NCBI RefSeq assembly: GCF_048593165.1
Contig: NZ_CP184271.1
Origin: Pectobacterium sp013449375
GTDB lineage: Bacteria > Pseudomonadota > Gammaproteobacteria > Enterobacterales > Enterobacteriaceae
Strand: one strand, 5' to 3'
DNA length: 64,000 bases
Part shown: piece by piece, positions 52,291 through 60,544 of the stretch
Position numbering within the stretch: the first letter of the stretch is position 1
Layout of the letters: every line of letters starts with the position of its first letter
Notes under the pieces: generated by a model
What the model was told of the DNA's origin: nothing
Seen by the model: the letters and a program-made list of their open reading frames with translations, nothing else
The model's database searches: none
Translations under genes and position numbers: made by a program

Positions 52291-52353
52291 TTACATTACC
52301 TGATTCGCTACTAAGAACTTCTTGTTAGTGCTCACCGGTACTGCGTGGCGCAC

Positions 52354-52381
52354 ATATTACTTTCCCAGACTTATAAGTCAA
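52354..52381 (-). promoter_or_regulatory. Promoter of the tRNA-Ser/Arg operon
   Basis: On the minus strand TTGACT (52376-52381) and TAATAT (52354-52359) are spaced 16 bases and followed by GTGCGCC, a GC-rich discriminator typical of stringently controlled stable RNA promoters, about 60 bases before tRNA-Ser. Confidence 0.78.
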
Positions 52382-52584
52382 ACAATTTTTCCCACCTTGT
52401 GTTCGTTTGAACAATTCGCACCCAAGACGCGCACTTTCACAACAAAAAGTCTATTTTATCGACAGAAAAACAGGCGGTTACCTTGCCAAAGGTAGCGCAC
52501 AGGAAAAATGGATATATCGATAAATGTGTGGGGGAAAAGCAGGAAATAACAATTGCGTCCCGCGAACACGAGACGCATTGTCAA

Positions 52585-52770
52585 TCAATATGACGTTGGT
52601 TGAGATTTTTCGGCCTGAATACGCTGGTAGATCTCTTCACGGTGGACAGAAACCTCTTTAGGTGCATTAACACCAATACGCACCTGGTTGCCTTTCACTC
52701 CTAATACGGTAACCGTTACCTCATCGCCGATCATGAGGGTTTCGCCAACTCGACGAGTCAAAATAAGCAT
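52585..52770 (-). CDS. csrA: Carbon storage regulator CsrA (RsmA)
   Basis: RNA-binding regulator of 61 residues that binds AnGGA motifs near ribosome binding sites. MLILTRRVGETLMIGDEVTVTVLGVKGNQVRIGVNAPKEVSVHREEIYQRIQ matches enterobacterial CsrA almost exactly; RNA-contacting Leu4 and Arg44 are present. In Pectobacterium, as RsmA, it represses plant-cell-wall-degrading enzymes and quorum-sensing signal production. AAGGAGC precedes the ATG. It lies between alaS and the tRNA-Ser/Arg cluster, as in E. coli. Confidence 0.98.
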   Translation of the reverse strand: MLILTRRVGETLMIGDEVTVTVLGVKGNQVRIGVNAPKEVSVHREEIYQRIQAEKSQPTSY

Positions 52771-53094
52771 TCTTTGCTCCTTGAAAGATTATAAAGAGTC
52801 GGGTCTCTCTGTCTCCCCGCCATTATCCATCATGTGCCGTGAAAACGTAAACCTAGACGATGGTATAACCACACCATCACACTCCGGTTTGTCACTACTT
52901 GTTAGTTTAGTCGATATCAGTAGCTTGTGCTTTTGTTATCACAACAACAGGACTGAGCATGTAAAGCTTCAGAATATCTGAAGGTAACACACTTTCTATC
53001 CTGCTTGCCGGATCCTTTTCCGCAGACAAAAACGCCACAACCAGAAAGTTATGGCGTTTTGTCGGATAACGCGAATAAAACGTTATCTGTCGTT
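52771..53094 (-). promoter_or_regulatory. csrA upstream region and alaS terminator region
   Basis: 324 bases between alaS and csrA. The part nearest alaS holds the alaS terminator (separate entry). The rest must contain the csrA promoters; E. coli has several, but I could not assign individual hexamers with confidence. Confidence 0.4.
53025..53063 (-). terminator. alaS terminator
   Basis: GACAAAAACGCCA and TGGCGTTTTGTC pair, with one bulged A, around a 14-base loop; on the minus strand T-runs lie within the distal arm. It sits 30 bases after the alaS stop. Confidence 0.75.
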
Positions 53095-55722
53095 TTACAG
53101 CTTAGCAGCAACCCAAGATTCAACGCTTGCCAGCGCAGCAGGCAGTGCAGACACGTCTGAGCCACCAGCCTGAGCCATATCTGGGCGACCACCGCCTTTA
53201 CCGCCAACCTGCTGGGCAACAAACCCAATCAGTTCACCGGCTTTTACGCGGTCAGTCAGATCTTTCGTTACACCAGAAATCAAGCTAACTCGGCCTTCTG
53301 CCGCCGTTCCTAGAACGATAACAGCAGATCCAAGCTGATTCTTCAGGTCATCAACCATCGTGCGCAGCAGTTTAGGATCAACATTGTCCAGTTGCGTAAC
53401 CAGCAACTTCACACCGTTAACCTCTTTTGCTTTGCCAGACAGCGACGAACTTTCCTGCGCCGCTTGTTGAGCCTTCAACTGCTGAAGCTCTTTTTCCAAC
53501 GCGCGGGCACGATCCAGAACAGAGCGTACCTTATCCGTCAGGTTGTGACTATCCCCTTTCAGCAGTTGCGCAATGTCTTGCAAAACGTCGCTCTGGCGAT
53601 GCAGCGCAGACAACGCATTCTCACCCGTGGTTGCTTCAATACGACGCACGCCGGCAGCAGTACCTGACTCAGAAATGATCTGGAACAGGCCGATATCACC
53701 TGTACGGCTTGCGTGCGTGCCCCCACAAAGCTCAATGGAGAAATCTCCCATTGTCAGAACACGGACATGGTCATCGTACTTCTCGCCGAACAACGCCATT
53801 GCGCCCTTCGCTCTCGCATCGTCCAGCGCCATGACATCCGTTTGCACGGTAAGGTTACGGCGGATTTGCGCGTTAACGATATCTTCAACCTGACGAATCT
53901 GCTCAGGTTTCATCGCTTCCGTATGTGAGAAGTCAAAACGCAGATAGCTATCGTTAACCAGAGAGCCTTTCTGCGCGACGTGATCGCCCAGAACCTGACG
54001 CAGCGCAGCATGCAGCAGGTGCGTTGCAGAGTGGTTCAGACGAATGCGATCGCGACGTTGGCTATCAACGTTCGCATCGACACTGTCGTTAACACGCAGC
54101 GTACCCTGAGTCAGTTTACCAACGTGGCCAATTGCCTGACCGTATTTCTGAGTATCCTGAACGGCAAAGCTGACGCCCGCATTTTTCAGTTCCCCCTGAT
54201 CGCCAACCTGGCCACCGGATTCACCATAAAATGGCGTTTCGTTCAGAATCACAACCGCTTCATCGCCTGCCGCAATCTGATCGACCGCGTTTCCATTGTG
54301 ATAAAGCGCAATAACTTTCGCTTGCTGCTGCGTTTTTTCATAACCGCAGAATGGCGTAGTTTCATCCACACGAATAAGACTGTTGTAATCTACGCCAAAG
54401 CCGCTGGCCTCACGCGCACGCTGGCGCTGAGCCGTCATCGCAGCTTCAAAACCTTCTTCATCGACTTTCAGGCCACGCTCGCGACACACATCCGCAGTGA
54501 GGTCGACTGGGAAACCATAGGTGTCATACAGACGGAAGGCCGTTTCACCATCCAGCGTATCCCCTTTCAGGTTTTTAATTTCTTCGTCCAGCAGTGACAG
54601 GCCGCGCTCCAGCGTACGAGCAAATTGCTCTTCTTCCATCTTCAGCGCTTGCTCAACGACAGACTGCTGCTTTTTCAACTCTTCCGCTGCCGGCCCCATG
54701 ACTTCAATCAGTGTCGCAACCAGTTTGTAGAAGAAGGCATCCGTAGCACCCAACATGTTACCGTGACGTGCAGCGCGGCGAATGATACGGCGCAAGACAT
54801 AACCACGGTTTTCATTAGACGGCGTCACGCCATCCGCAATCAGGAACGCACAAGAACGGATATGGTCAGCGATAACACGCAGCGATTTATTGGTTAAATC
54901 CGTCGTACCGACGGCTTGAGCAACCGCCTCAATCAGCGTTTTAAACAAATCAATGTCATAGTTTGAATTGACATGCTGCAACACGGCAGAAATACGCTCT
55001 AACCCCATTCCGGTATCGACGGAAGGTTTCGGCAGCGGTAGCATCGTGCCGTCAACCTGACGGTTGAACTGCATGAATACCAAGTTCCAAATTTCGATAT
55101 AGCGGTCGCCATCTTCATCAGGGCTTCCCGGTGGGCCACCCGCGATGTGTTCACCGTGATCGAAGAAAATCTCGGTACACGGACCGCACGGCCCAGTTTC
55201 GCCCATTTGCCAGAAGTTATCAGAGGCGTAAGGTCCGCCTTTGTTATCACCAATACGAATAATTCTTTCGCGCGGTACGCCAACTTCATCAGCCCAAATG
55301 TCGTAGGCCTCATCATCCGTTGCGTATACCGTTACCCACAGTTTCTCTTTCGGCAGGTTGAACCACTGGGGAGAGGTCAGCAATTCCCACGCATAACGGA
55401 TCGCATCATGCTTAAAGTAATCACCGAAGCTGAAGTTACCCAACATTTCAAAGAAAGTGTGGTGGCGGGCGGTATAACCTACGTTTTCCAGGTCATTATG
55501 TTTACCACCAGCACGCACGCAGCGCTGCGAGGTTGTCGCACGAACATAGTTACGTTTATCCAGCCCGAGGAACACATCTTTGAACTGGTTCATACCCGCA
55601 TTGGTGAATAACAATGTCGGATCGTTGTTCGGCACCAGAGAGCTGCTATCAACAACCTGGTGTCCCTTACTGTGGAAAAAATCGAGAAACGCTTGACGGA
55701 TCTCAGCGGTGCTCTTGCTCAT
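53095..55722 (-). CDS. alaS: Alanyl-tRNA synthetase
   Basis: Class II synthetase of 875 residues. The catalytic core is at the N-terminus (RQAFLDFFHSKGH, NAGMNQFKDVFLG, RCVRAGGKHNDLENVG, TGMGLERI). The editing domain has HSATHLLHAALRQVLG and the Cys/His zinc site ELCGGTHASRTGD. A coiled coil and the C-Ala domain with GGKGGGRPDMAQAGG follow. Length matches E. coli. It lies between recX and csrA on the same strand. Confidence 0.98.
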   Translation of the reverse strand: MSKSTAEIRQAFLDFFHSKGHQVVDSSSLVPNNDPTLLFTNAGMNQFKDVFLGLDKRNYVRATTSQRCVRAGGKHNDLENVGYTARHHTFFEMLGNFSFGDYFKHDAIRYAWELLTSPQWFNLPKEKLWVTVYATDDEAYDIWADEVGVPRERIIRIGDNKGGPYASDNFWQMGETGPCGPCTEIFFDHGEHIAGGPPGSPDEDGDRYIEIWNLVFMQFNRQVDGTMLPLPKPSVDTGMGLERISAVLQHVNSNYDIDLFKTLIEAVAQAVGTTDLTNKSLRVIADHIRSCAFLIADGVTPSNENRGYVLRRIIRRAARHGNMLGATDAFFYKLVATLIEVMGPAAEELKKQQSVVEQALKMEEEQFARTLERGLSLLDEEIKNLKGDTLDGETAFRLYDTYGFPVDLTADVCRERGLKVDEEGFEAAMTAQRQRAREASGFGVDYNSLIRVDETTPFCGYEKTQQQAKVIALYHNGNAVDQIAAGDEAVVILNETPFYGESGGQVGDQGELKNAGVSFAVQDTQKYGQAIGHVGKLTQGTLRVNDSVDANVDSQRRDRIRLNHSATHLLHAALRQVLGDHVAQKGSLVNDSYLRFDFSHTEAMKPEQIRQVEDIVNAQIRRNLTVQTDVMALDDARAKGAMALFGEKYDDHVRVLTMGDFSIELCGGTHASRTGDIGLFQIISESGTAAGVRRIEATTGENALSALHRQSDVLQDIAQLLKGDSHNLTDKVRSVLDRARALEKELQQLKAQQAAQESSSLSGKAKEVNGVKLLVTQLDNVDPKLLRTMVDDLKNQLGSAVIVLGTAAEGRVSLISGVTKDLTDRVKAGELIGFVAQQVGGKGGGRPDMAQAGGSDVSALPAALASVESWVAAKL

Positions 55723-55860
55723 AATTGTCCTGGAATCAAGCTAGAAGAACAGGTCGCGGGCAAGGTTAGTCCAGCATGCTGACGCTACCGAGCAACTCAC
55801 GAACAAAAAAGTGGGAATAAGATAAATTTTCTTCGATGGGAAGTAAAATCCCGTATGCGT

Positions 55861-56355
55861 TCAATCTGAAAAATTCGTATAAATTGACTGGATTTCTTCA
55901 TGAAAGAAGCCGCGATAGAGCAGATATCGCTGATGTTTGACTTTGTCTTTCCATTCATCGGACAGAGGATGCCCGAATTTTCGTTCCACAACCGATTTCG
56001 CCAGCGCACACCAATCGATATCACTCTCGTTTAATGCTGTGGCTAACGTTGTCTTATCGATTCCTTTCTGGCTTAGCTCCATTTTGATCCGCTGGGCACC
56101 ATAGCCTTTGCGGCTCCGGCTGCTGATATAGCGGCGAGCATAACGCTCGTCATCCAGCCAACCGTGTTCCTTACAATACGCAATAGCCGCTTCCACATCT
56201 TCCGCCGCAGTTCGGGCTGTAGCTTCATCTGCTTCCTCTTCTGCATTTGCGCTTTCTGACTGATATAAATACGCCGCACATTTGCGGCGTATTTCGGCTT
56301 CACTATAATCCCGAACAGACAGCACATTCATCGCATAGCGCAAGGGTTTATTCAT
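55861..56355 (-). CDS. recX: RecA regulatory protein RecX
   Basis: RecA modulator of 164 residues that limits filament growth. It has the three-helix RecX repeats: LSVRDYSEAEIRRKC, DVEAAIAYCKEHGWLDDERYARRYISSRSRKGYG and ALAKSVVERKFGHP. It lies 45 bases downstream of recA, so a read-through recA-recX transcript is expected under SOS control. Confidence 0.95.
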   Translation of the reverse strand: MNKPLRYAMNVLSVRDYSEAEIRRKCAAYLYQSESANAEEEADEATARTAAEDVEAAIAYCKEHGWLDDERYARRYISSRSRKGYGAQRIKMELSQKGIDKTTLATALNESDIDWCALAKSVVERKFGHPLSDEWKDKVKHQRYLLYRGFFHEEIQSIYTNFSD

Positions 56356-56400
56356 CCATCAACCCGCTGATGTGCTTTGTCGCAGGGAATCCAGCCACCA

Positions 56401-57474
56401 TTAAAACTCTTCGTTGCCTTCACCAGCAAATTCATCTTCGTCATGGCTATTTCCAGCGGCGGCTGGCGTCAGCTCATTGCCTTTATGCAGCAGCATTTCA
56501 CGCAATTTCTTATCCAGTTCCGCAGCAATAGCCGGGTTCTCTTTCAGGAAATTACAGGCATTTGCTTTACCCTGACCGATCTTGTCGCCGTTATAGCTAT
56601 ACCAGGCACCCGCTTTTTCGATCAGCTTGTGTTTCACACCCAGATCGACCAGCTCACCGTGGATATTGATACCTTCACCGTACAGAATTTGGAATTCAGC
56701 CTGTTTGAACGGTGCTGCCACTTTATTCTTCACAACTTTCACACGGGTTTCGCTGCCGACAACCTCTTCGCCTTCCTTGATTGCACCAGTACGACGAATA
56801 TCCAGGCGAACAGAAGCATAAAACTTCAGAGCGTTACCACCGGTAGTGGTTTCAGGGTTACCGAACATCACACCGATTTTCATACGAATCTGGTTAATGA
56901 AAATCAGCAGCGTATTGGCTTGTTTCAGGTTACCCGCCAGTTTACGCATAGCCTGGCTCATCATACGTGCGGCCAGCCCCATGTGGGAGTCGCCGATTTC
57001 ACCTTCAATTTCTGCTTTCGGTGTCAGTGCCGCAACGGAGTCGACGATGATAACGTCAACCGCGCCAGAGCGCGTTAATGCATCACAGATTTCCAGCGCT
57101 TGCTCGCCGGTATCCGGCTGAGAACACAGCAGATTATCGATATCTACGCCAAGCTTTTTCGCATAAATCGGATCCAACGCGTGCTCAGCATCAATGAACG
57201 CACACGTTTTGCCTTCACGCTGAGCGGCAGCAATAACCTGTAAGGTCAGCGTTGTTTTACCGGAAGATTCCGGGCCATAAATCTCAACGATACGGCCCAT
57301 CGGCAAACCACCAGCGCCCAGAGCAATATCAAGAGACAAGGAGCCTGTAGAAATAGTTTCAACATCCATTGAGCGATCTTCGCCCAACCGCATGATAGAA
57401 CCTTTACCAAATTGCTTTTCGATTTGGCCCAGTGCTGCCGCAAGTGCCTTTTGTTTGTTCTCATCAATAGCCAT
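56401..57474 (-). CDS. recA: Recombinase RecA
   Basis: DNA strand-exchange protein and LexA co-protease of 357 residues. Walker A GPESSGKTT lies near residues 66-74, Walker B in VIIVDSVAAL, DNA-binding loops in GEIGDSHMGLAARMMSQAMRKLAG and GNPETTTGGNALKFYAS. The acidic C-terminus ends EDEFAGEGNEEF. Start at 57474 (MAIDENKQKAL) has CAGGAG upstream. A perfect LexA box lies in the promoter region. Confidence 0.98.
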   Translation of the reverse strand: MAIDENKQKALAAALGQIEKQFGKGSIMRLGEDRSMDVETISTGSLSLDIALGAGGLPMGRIVEIYGPESSGKTTLTLQVIAAAQREGKTCAFIDAEHALDPIYAKKLGVDIDNLLCSQPDTGEQALEICDALTRSGAVDVIIVDSVAALTPKAEIEGEIGDSHMGLAARMMSQAMRKLAGNLKQANTLLIFINQIRMKIGVMFGNPETTTGGNALKFYASVRLDIRRTGAIKEGEEVVGSETRVKVVKNKVAAPFKQAEFQILYGEGINIHGELVDLGVKHKLIEKAGAWYSYNGDKIGQGKANACNFLKENPAIAAELDKKLREMLLHKGNELTPAAAGNSHDEDEFAGEGNEEF

Positions 57475-57557
57475 TTCTGCTCCTGTCATGCGGCGTAAAG
57501 CTGCTGTCTCTACGCGGCGGCTTAATAATGAATTGCCGAATAATTACTGACATTATA

Positions 57558-57573
57558 CTGTATGCGCATACAG
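57558..57573 (-). promoter_or_regulatory. LexA (SOS) box of recA
   Basis: CTGTATGCGCATACAG is a perfect palindrome and an exact CTGT-N8-ACAG LexA site, flanked by TA and CA as in strong SOS boxes. It lies 84 bases upstream of the recA ATG and 9 bases from the end of pncC. Confidence 0.96.
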
Positions 57574-57581
57574 CATCAAGG

Positions 57582-58076
57582 TTATTTTTTCAGAAACGCG
57601 TCGAGCAGCGTTTGCAGCGCAAAATGGACCGATTGCAAACGAACCGCGTTTCGATCTCCGCTAAACCGCATTGTCCGCGCAAATGCTTCGCCCCGTTTGT
57701 CTGTAAAGCCAAACCATACCGTACCGACAGGCTTCTCTTCGGTCCCGCCGTCGGGCCCAGCGACGCCGCTTACCGATATAGCAAAATCTGCATCAGCAGC
57801 CTGCAACGCCCCTGCCGCCATCTCATTGACGACGGCTTCACTCACCGCGCCATGCTGTTCCAATGTCTTCGCGTTCACATTCACCAGACGCTGCTTGGCC
57901 AGATTGCTGTATGTCACAAACCCATAGTCAAACCAGCCGGAACTGCCTGCAACATCAGTAATAGACTTAGCCAGCCAGCCCCCAGTGCAGGATTCCGCGC
58001 ACGTCAGCCTAGCACCACGCGCCTTCAATTTCTCACCGACCAAAACACTTAACCGCAGAATGTCAGCTTCCGTCAT
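57582..58076 (-). CDS. pncC: Nicotinamide-nucleotide amidase PncC
   Basis: CinA C-terminal-domain amidase of 164 residues that recycles NMN to nicotinate mononucleotide in the pyridine nucleotide cycle. Family motifs are LTCAESCTGGWLAK, VTYSN, HGAVSE and SVSGVAGPDGGTEEKPVGTVWFG. It is a stand-alone amidase without the CinA N-terminal domain. recA lies directly downstream on the same strand, with the SOS box just after the pncC stop. Confidence 0.95.
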   Translation of the reverse strand: MTEADILRLSVLVGEKLKARGARLTCAESCTGGWLAKSITDVAGSSGWFDYGFVTYSNLAKQRLVNVNAKTLEQHGAVSEAVVNEMAAGALQAADADFAISVSGVAGPDGGTEEKPVGTVWFGFTDKRGEAFARTMRFSGDRNAVRLQSVHFALQTLLDAFLKK

Positions 58077-58302
58077 TGCCGCCTCATCTTAATCAAGGAT
58101 TGTTGGGTCAGGGTAACACTTTTCCCTGAAAAAGACGCCTCGCTGCGCGGGATGCGAAGCGCATAGCAAAGAAGATGAAAAGGGATGAAAAACGAGGGAA
58201 AGCGCTGCCGCTAGCCAGGAAGAAAATAGCGCAACGTTACTCTGTGGTCAGTAAAGTACAAGTAGTTAGTAGGGTACAAAACAGATAGAAATAATGCGTA
58301 AT

Positions 58303-58638
58303 TTACATACAGCCTGCGCAACTGGTGCATCGCCAGTCTTGCTTATTTATAGCCTGAAAGAAATATCTAAAATAACACTCTTCGATGGGAATATTATTTT
58401 CTTCGAAGCTATCGGCCAGCCAGTCGATATTCTCCAGAATCCAATCGTCCTCATCTAATCCGTCCCGGTAAGTTTCATCATCAGGATCGATGATAGAGTA
58501 GATTCCCATCGTGCCCATATGATTTTCTTTATATTTTTCAGGTAGCACGAAATCTTTTTCATTATAAGATATTAACCAATGACCGTGGCAAAGCAGATTG
58601 CCATTACGACTCCACCGAGCAGTAAATGGATTACTCAT
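58303..58638 (-). CDS. Hypothetical protein with cysteine-rich C-terminus
   Basis: Acidic protein of 111 residues that I do not recognise. It has no signal peptide or membrane segment. Visible features are an N-terminal beta-like stretch (MSNPFTARWSRNGNLLCHGHWLISYN), an acidic middle (IDPDDETYRDGLDEDDW) and the end RCTSCAGCM with a CxxCxxC cluster that could bind metal. The start at 58638 is chosen because GGTGAG lies upstream; a frame to 58680 exists. Base composition is more AT-rich than its neighbours. Acidic single-domain proteins of this size are often immunity proteins, but no toxin gene is adjacent, so that remains a guess. Confidence 0.6.
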   Translation of the reverse strand: MSNPFTARWSRNGNLLCHGHWLISYNEKDFVLPEKYKENHMGTMGIYSIIDPDDETYRDGLDEDDWILENIDWLADSFEENNIPIEECYFRYFFQAINKQDWRCTSCAGCM

Positions 58639-59121
58639 GTTTATTCTCACCAGCATAAAATCTGGTGATAAACGTATCACGACATGTTTATAAAGTAAAT
58701 CGACTCACAGGCCAGATATTATTTAAAGGATAGAACCTACGGATAACATTTCATTACACCTTAATAGGTACAAACCCAGTAAAAATAAATTGATAAGCAT
58801 CAATTCATATGAAAATAAAACACCTAAATAGAGAAATACAAATAAAAAAAAGCCCACTAAAAATAGTGGGCGGGGTACAACGATTATCGTTATGGAAAAA
58901 CCCTGGTGTTTTGCGGCACTTCATTCGGCTACTGTCTGACTCTTACAGTACCGAACGAACATTAATCCAACATTAGCAGTAAAAAGGTTTTGACTATTGT
59001 TATAAGAGACAGAACCGATACTATCACGTAACGTTACTAACTTTGCGTCATTAGTCGATATCAGTCACAATAGCGAGCACATGCCCATAAAGGGGTAACT
59101 ATCGATTAGGGAGGATGACGG
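58639..59121. other. Long intergenic region between the hypothetical gene and the SRPBCC gene
   Basis: 483 mostly AT-rich bases with no supported protein gene. It contains a strong minus-strand terminator at 58844-58871 preceded by structured sequence (see the ncRNA candidate). A 13-codon minus-strand frame starting near 58966 (MFVRYCKSQTVAE) exists but has only a weak ribosome binding site. Confidence 0.5.
58844..58992 (-). ncRNA. Candidate small RNA or orphan leader transcript
   Basis: A perfect terminator (GCCCACTA, loop AAAA, TAGTGGGC; followed by eight T on the minus strand) lies at 58844-58871, but no minus-strand gene ends there. Upstream in the same transcript CGGCTACTGT and ACAGTACCG pair (58926-58953) and TATAAC at 58999-59004 could be a -10 element. 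Together they suggest a roughly 150-base RNA. It matches no small RNA family I can recall. Confidence 0.35.
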
Positions 59122-59610
59122 GTGTTCCCCTCTTTTTTAAAAAGAACCGCTGCGAGAAACGGCAGCTACGTCAATGAGATCAGCAGCAGCATTACTATCA
59201 ATCGTCCGGCAGAACGCTTGTTTGACCTTTGGCGTAAGCCGGAAACGTTGCCGATCCTGATGGGGCATTTCGCCAGCATCGAGATACTGAACTATACCGA
59301 CTCTAACTGGCGGATTAACACGCCGATTGGTGCGCTCATTGAGTGGCAGGCTCGTATTATTGATGAAAAACCGGGAGAGTATATCCACTGGCGCTCGCTG
59401 GAAGGGGCACGGGTTCCGAATGAAGGCCGGCTTTCTTTTCAACCAGCCACATCGGAAGCAGGTACAACCGTAACGCTGACGATTCGCTACAATCCACCGG
59501 GAGGCTTGATTGGGAAAAAGATCGGCCAAATGTTTGATATGTTTTCTCGCGATATGCTGACGAAAACACTCTATCGTTTCAAAAAATTAGCGGAGGATGA
59601 GTTGGTGTAA
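59122..59610 (+). CDS. SRPBCC (START/Bet v 1-like) family protein
   Basis: Protein of 162 residues with the SRPBCC helix-grip pattern: EISSSITINRPAERLFDLWRKPETLPILMGHFASIEIL at the start, GEYIHWRSLEG and TTVTLTIRYNPPGGLIGKKIGQMF toward the end. Such proteins (polyketide cyclase/dehydrase or CoxG-like) bind hydrophobic ligands; the ligand is unknown. The start is GTG with GGGAGG at suitable distance; a closer in-frame ATG is absent. It stands alone before marC. Confidence 0.75.
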   Translation: MFPSFLKRTAARNGSYVNEISSSITINRPAERLFDLWRKPETLPILMGHFASIEILNYTDSNWRINTPIGALIEWQARIIDEKPGEYIHWRSLEGARVPNEGRLSFQPATSEAGTTVTLTIRYNPPGGLIGKKIGQMFDMFSRDMLTKTLYRFKKLAEDELV

Positions 59611-59693
59611 ACCGCATCCGACGCCCTAGCGACAGCTCATCATTGACCGTTTTCCTGAACTGACGACAGCGCCCCAATAGAGAGGAACGTAGA

Positions 59694-60368
59694 ATGCTGG
59701 AATTGATTCAAACCATTGGTCTTGGTCTAGTGTTAATCCTGCCACTTGCGAATCCACTGACAACGGTAGCCGTATTTCTGGCGATGTCCGGTAACATGAG
59801 CCAGGGGGAACGAAATCGTCAGATCTTTCAGGCGTCGCTCTATGTTTTCATCATTATGACCGTCGCGTACTATGCAGGTCAGGTCGTGATGAATACCTTC
59901 GGAATTTCCATTCCCGGCTTGCGCATCGCCGGCGGGCTCATCGTAGTATTTATCGGTTTTCGCATGCTTTTTCCTCAGCAAAAACCAGAACATGCGCCTG
60001 AAGTTAAAAGCAAAAAAGAAGAAATCAACGACAGTTTCTCTGCCAATGAAGTCAATATCGCTTTCGTTCCGCTGGCGATGCCCAGCACCGCAGGACCAGG
60101 AACCATAGCCCTCATCATTAGTTCTGCCTCACAAATCAAGAGCGGCGTCGATATTACGCCATGGGTGATTACCATTGCCCCCGTACTGACTTTTATGTTG
60201 ATCAGCCTGATCGTCTGGCTCAGCCTGAAAAGCTCTGGCCTGATTATGCGCTTGATCGGTCAAAGCGGTATTGAAGCCATTTCACGGCTGATGGGATTCC
60301 TGCTGGTTTGCATGGGTGTGCAGTTCATCATTAATGGTACGCTGGAAATCGTGCACTCTCTCCATTAA
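59694..60368 (+). CDS. marC: MarC-family inner membrane protein
   Basis: Integral membrane protein of 224 residues with six hydrophobic segments. It follows E. coli MarC along its whole length: LGLVLILPLANPLTTVAVFLAMSGNMSQGERNRQ, GISIPGLRIAGGLIVVFIGFRMLFPQQ, FVPLAMPSTAGPGTIALIISSAS and EAISRLMGFLLVCMGVQFIINGTLEI. Transport substrate is unknown and a role in multidrug resistance has been disputed. There is no mar operon next to it. GAGAGGAACG precedes the ATG. Confidence 0.9.
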   Translation: MLELIQTIGLGLVLILPLANPLTTVAVFLAMSGNMSQGERNRQIFQASLYVFIIMTVAYYAGQVVMNTFGISIPGLRIAGGLIVVFIGFRMLFPQQKPEHAPEVKSKKEEINDSFSANEVNIAFVPLAMPSTAGPGTIALIISSASQIKSGVDITPWVITIAPVLTFMLISLIVWLSLKSSGLIMRLIGQSGIEAISRLMGFLLVCMGVQFIINGTLEIVHSLH

Positions 60369-60544
60369 GTCAAGAATGGTGGAGAGATATCAATACGCTG
60401 CCAGATAGCCTAATTAGCGTCTATAACTTTGAATAGTGGGTTTATTCATTGGTCGCAAGCGAATGTCCCGCCAGTTTGCCATTGATGATATAACAAAAAA
60501 ACAGCGTGATTTTGCTTACCTAGCGGAAAATAGGTGCGGCCACC

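Noticed and set aside
53980..54597. 205-codon plus-strand frame inside alaS
   Set aside because: Antisense to the highly conserved alanyl-tRNA synthetase; no ribosome binding site and no family resemblance.
56377..57078. 233-codon plus-strand frame inside recA
   Set aside because: Antisense to recA, where codon bias opens long opposite frames.
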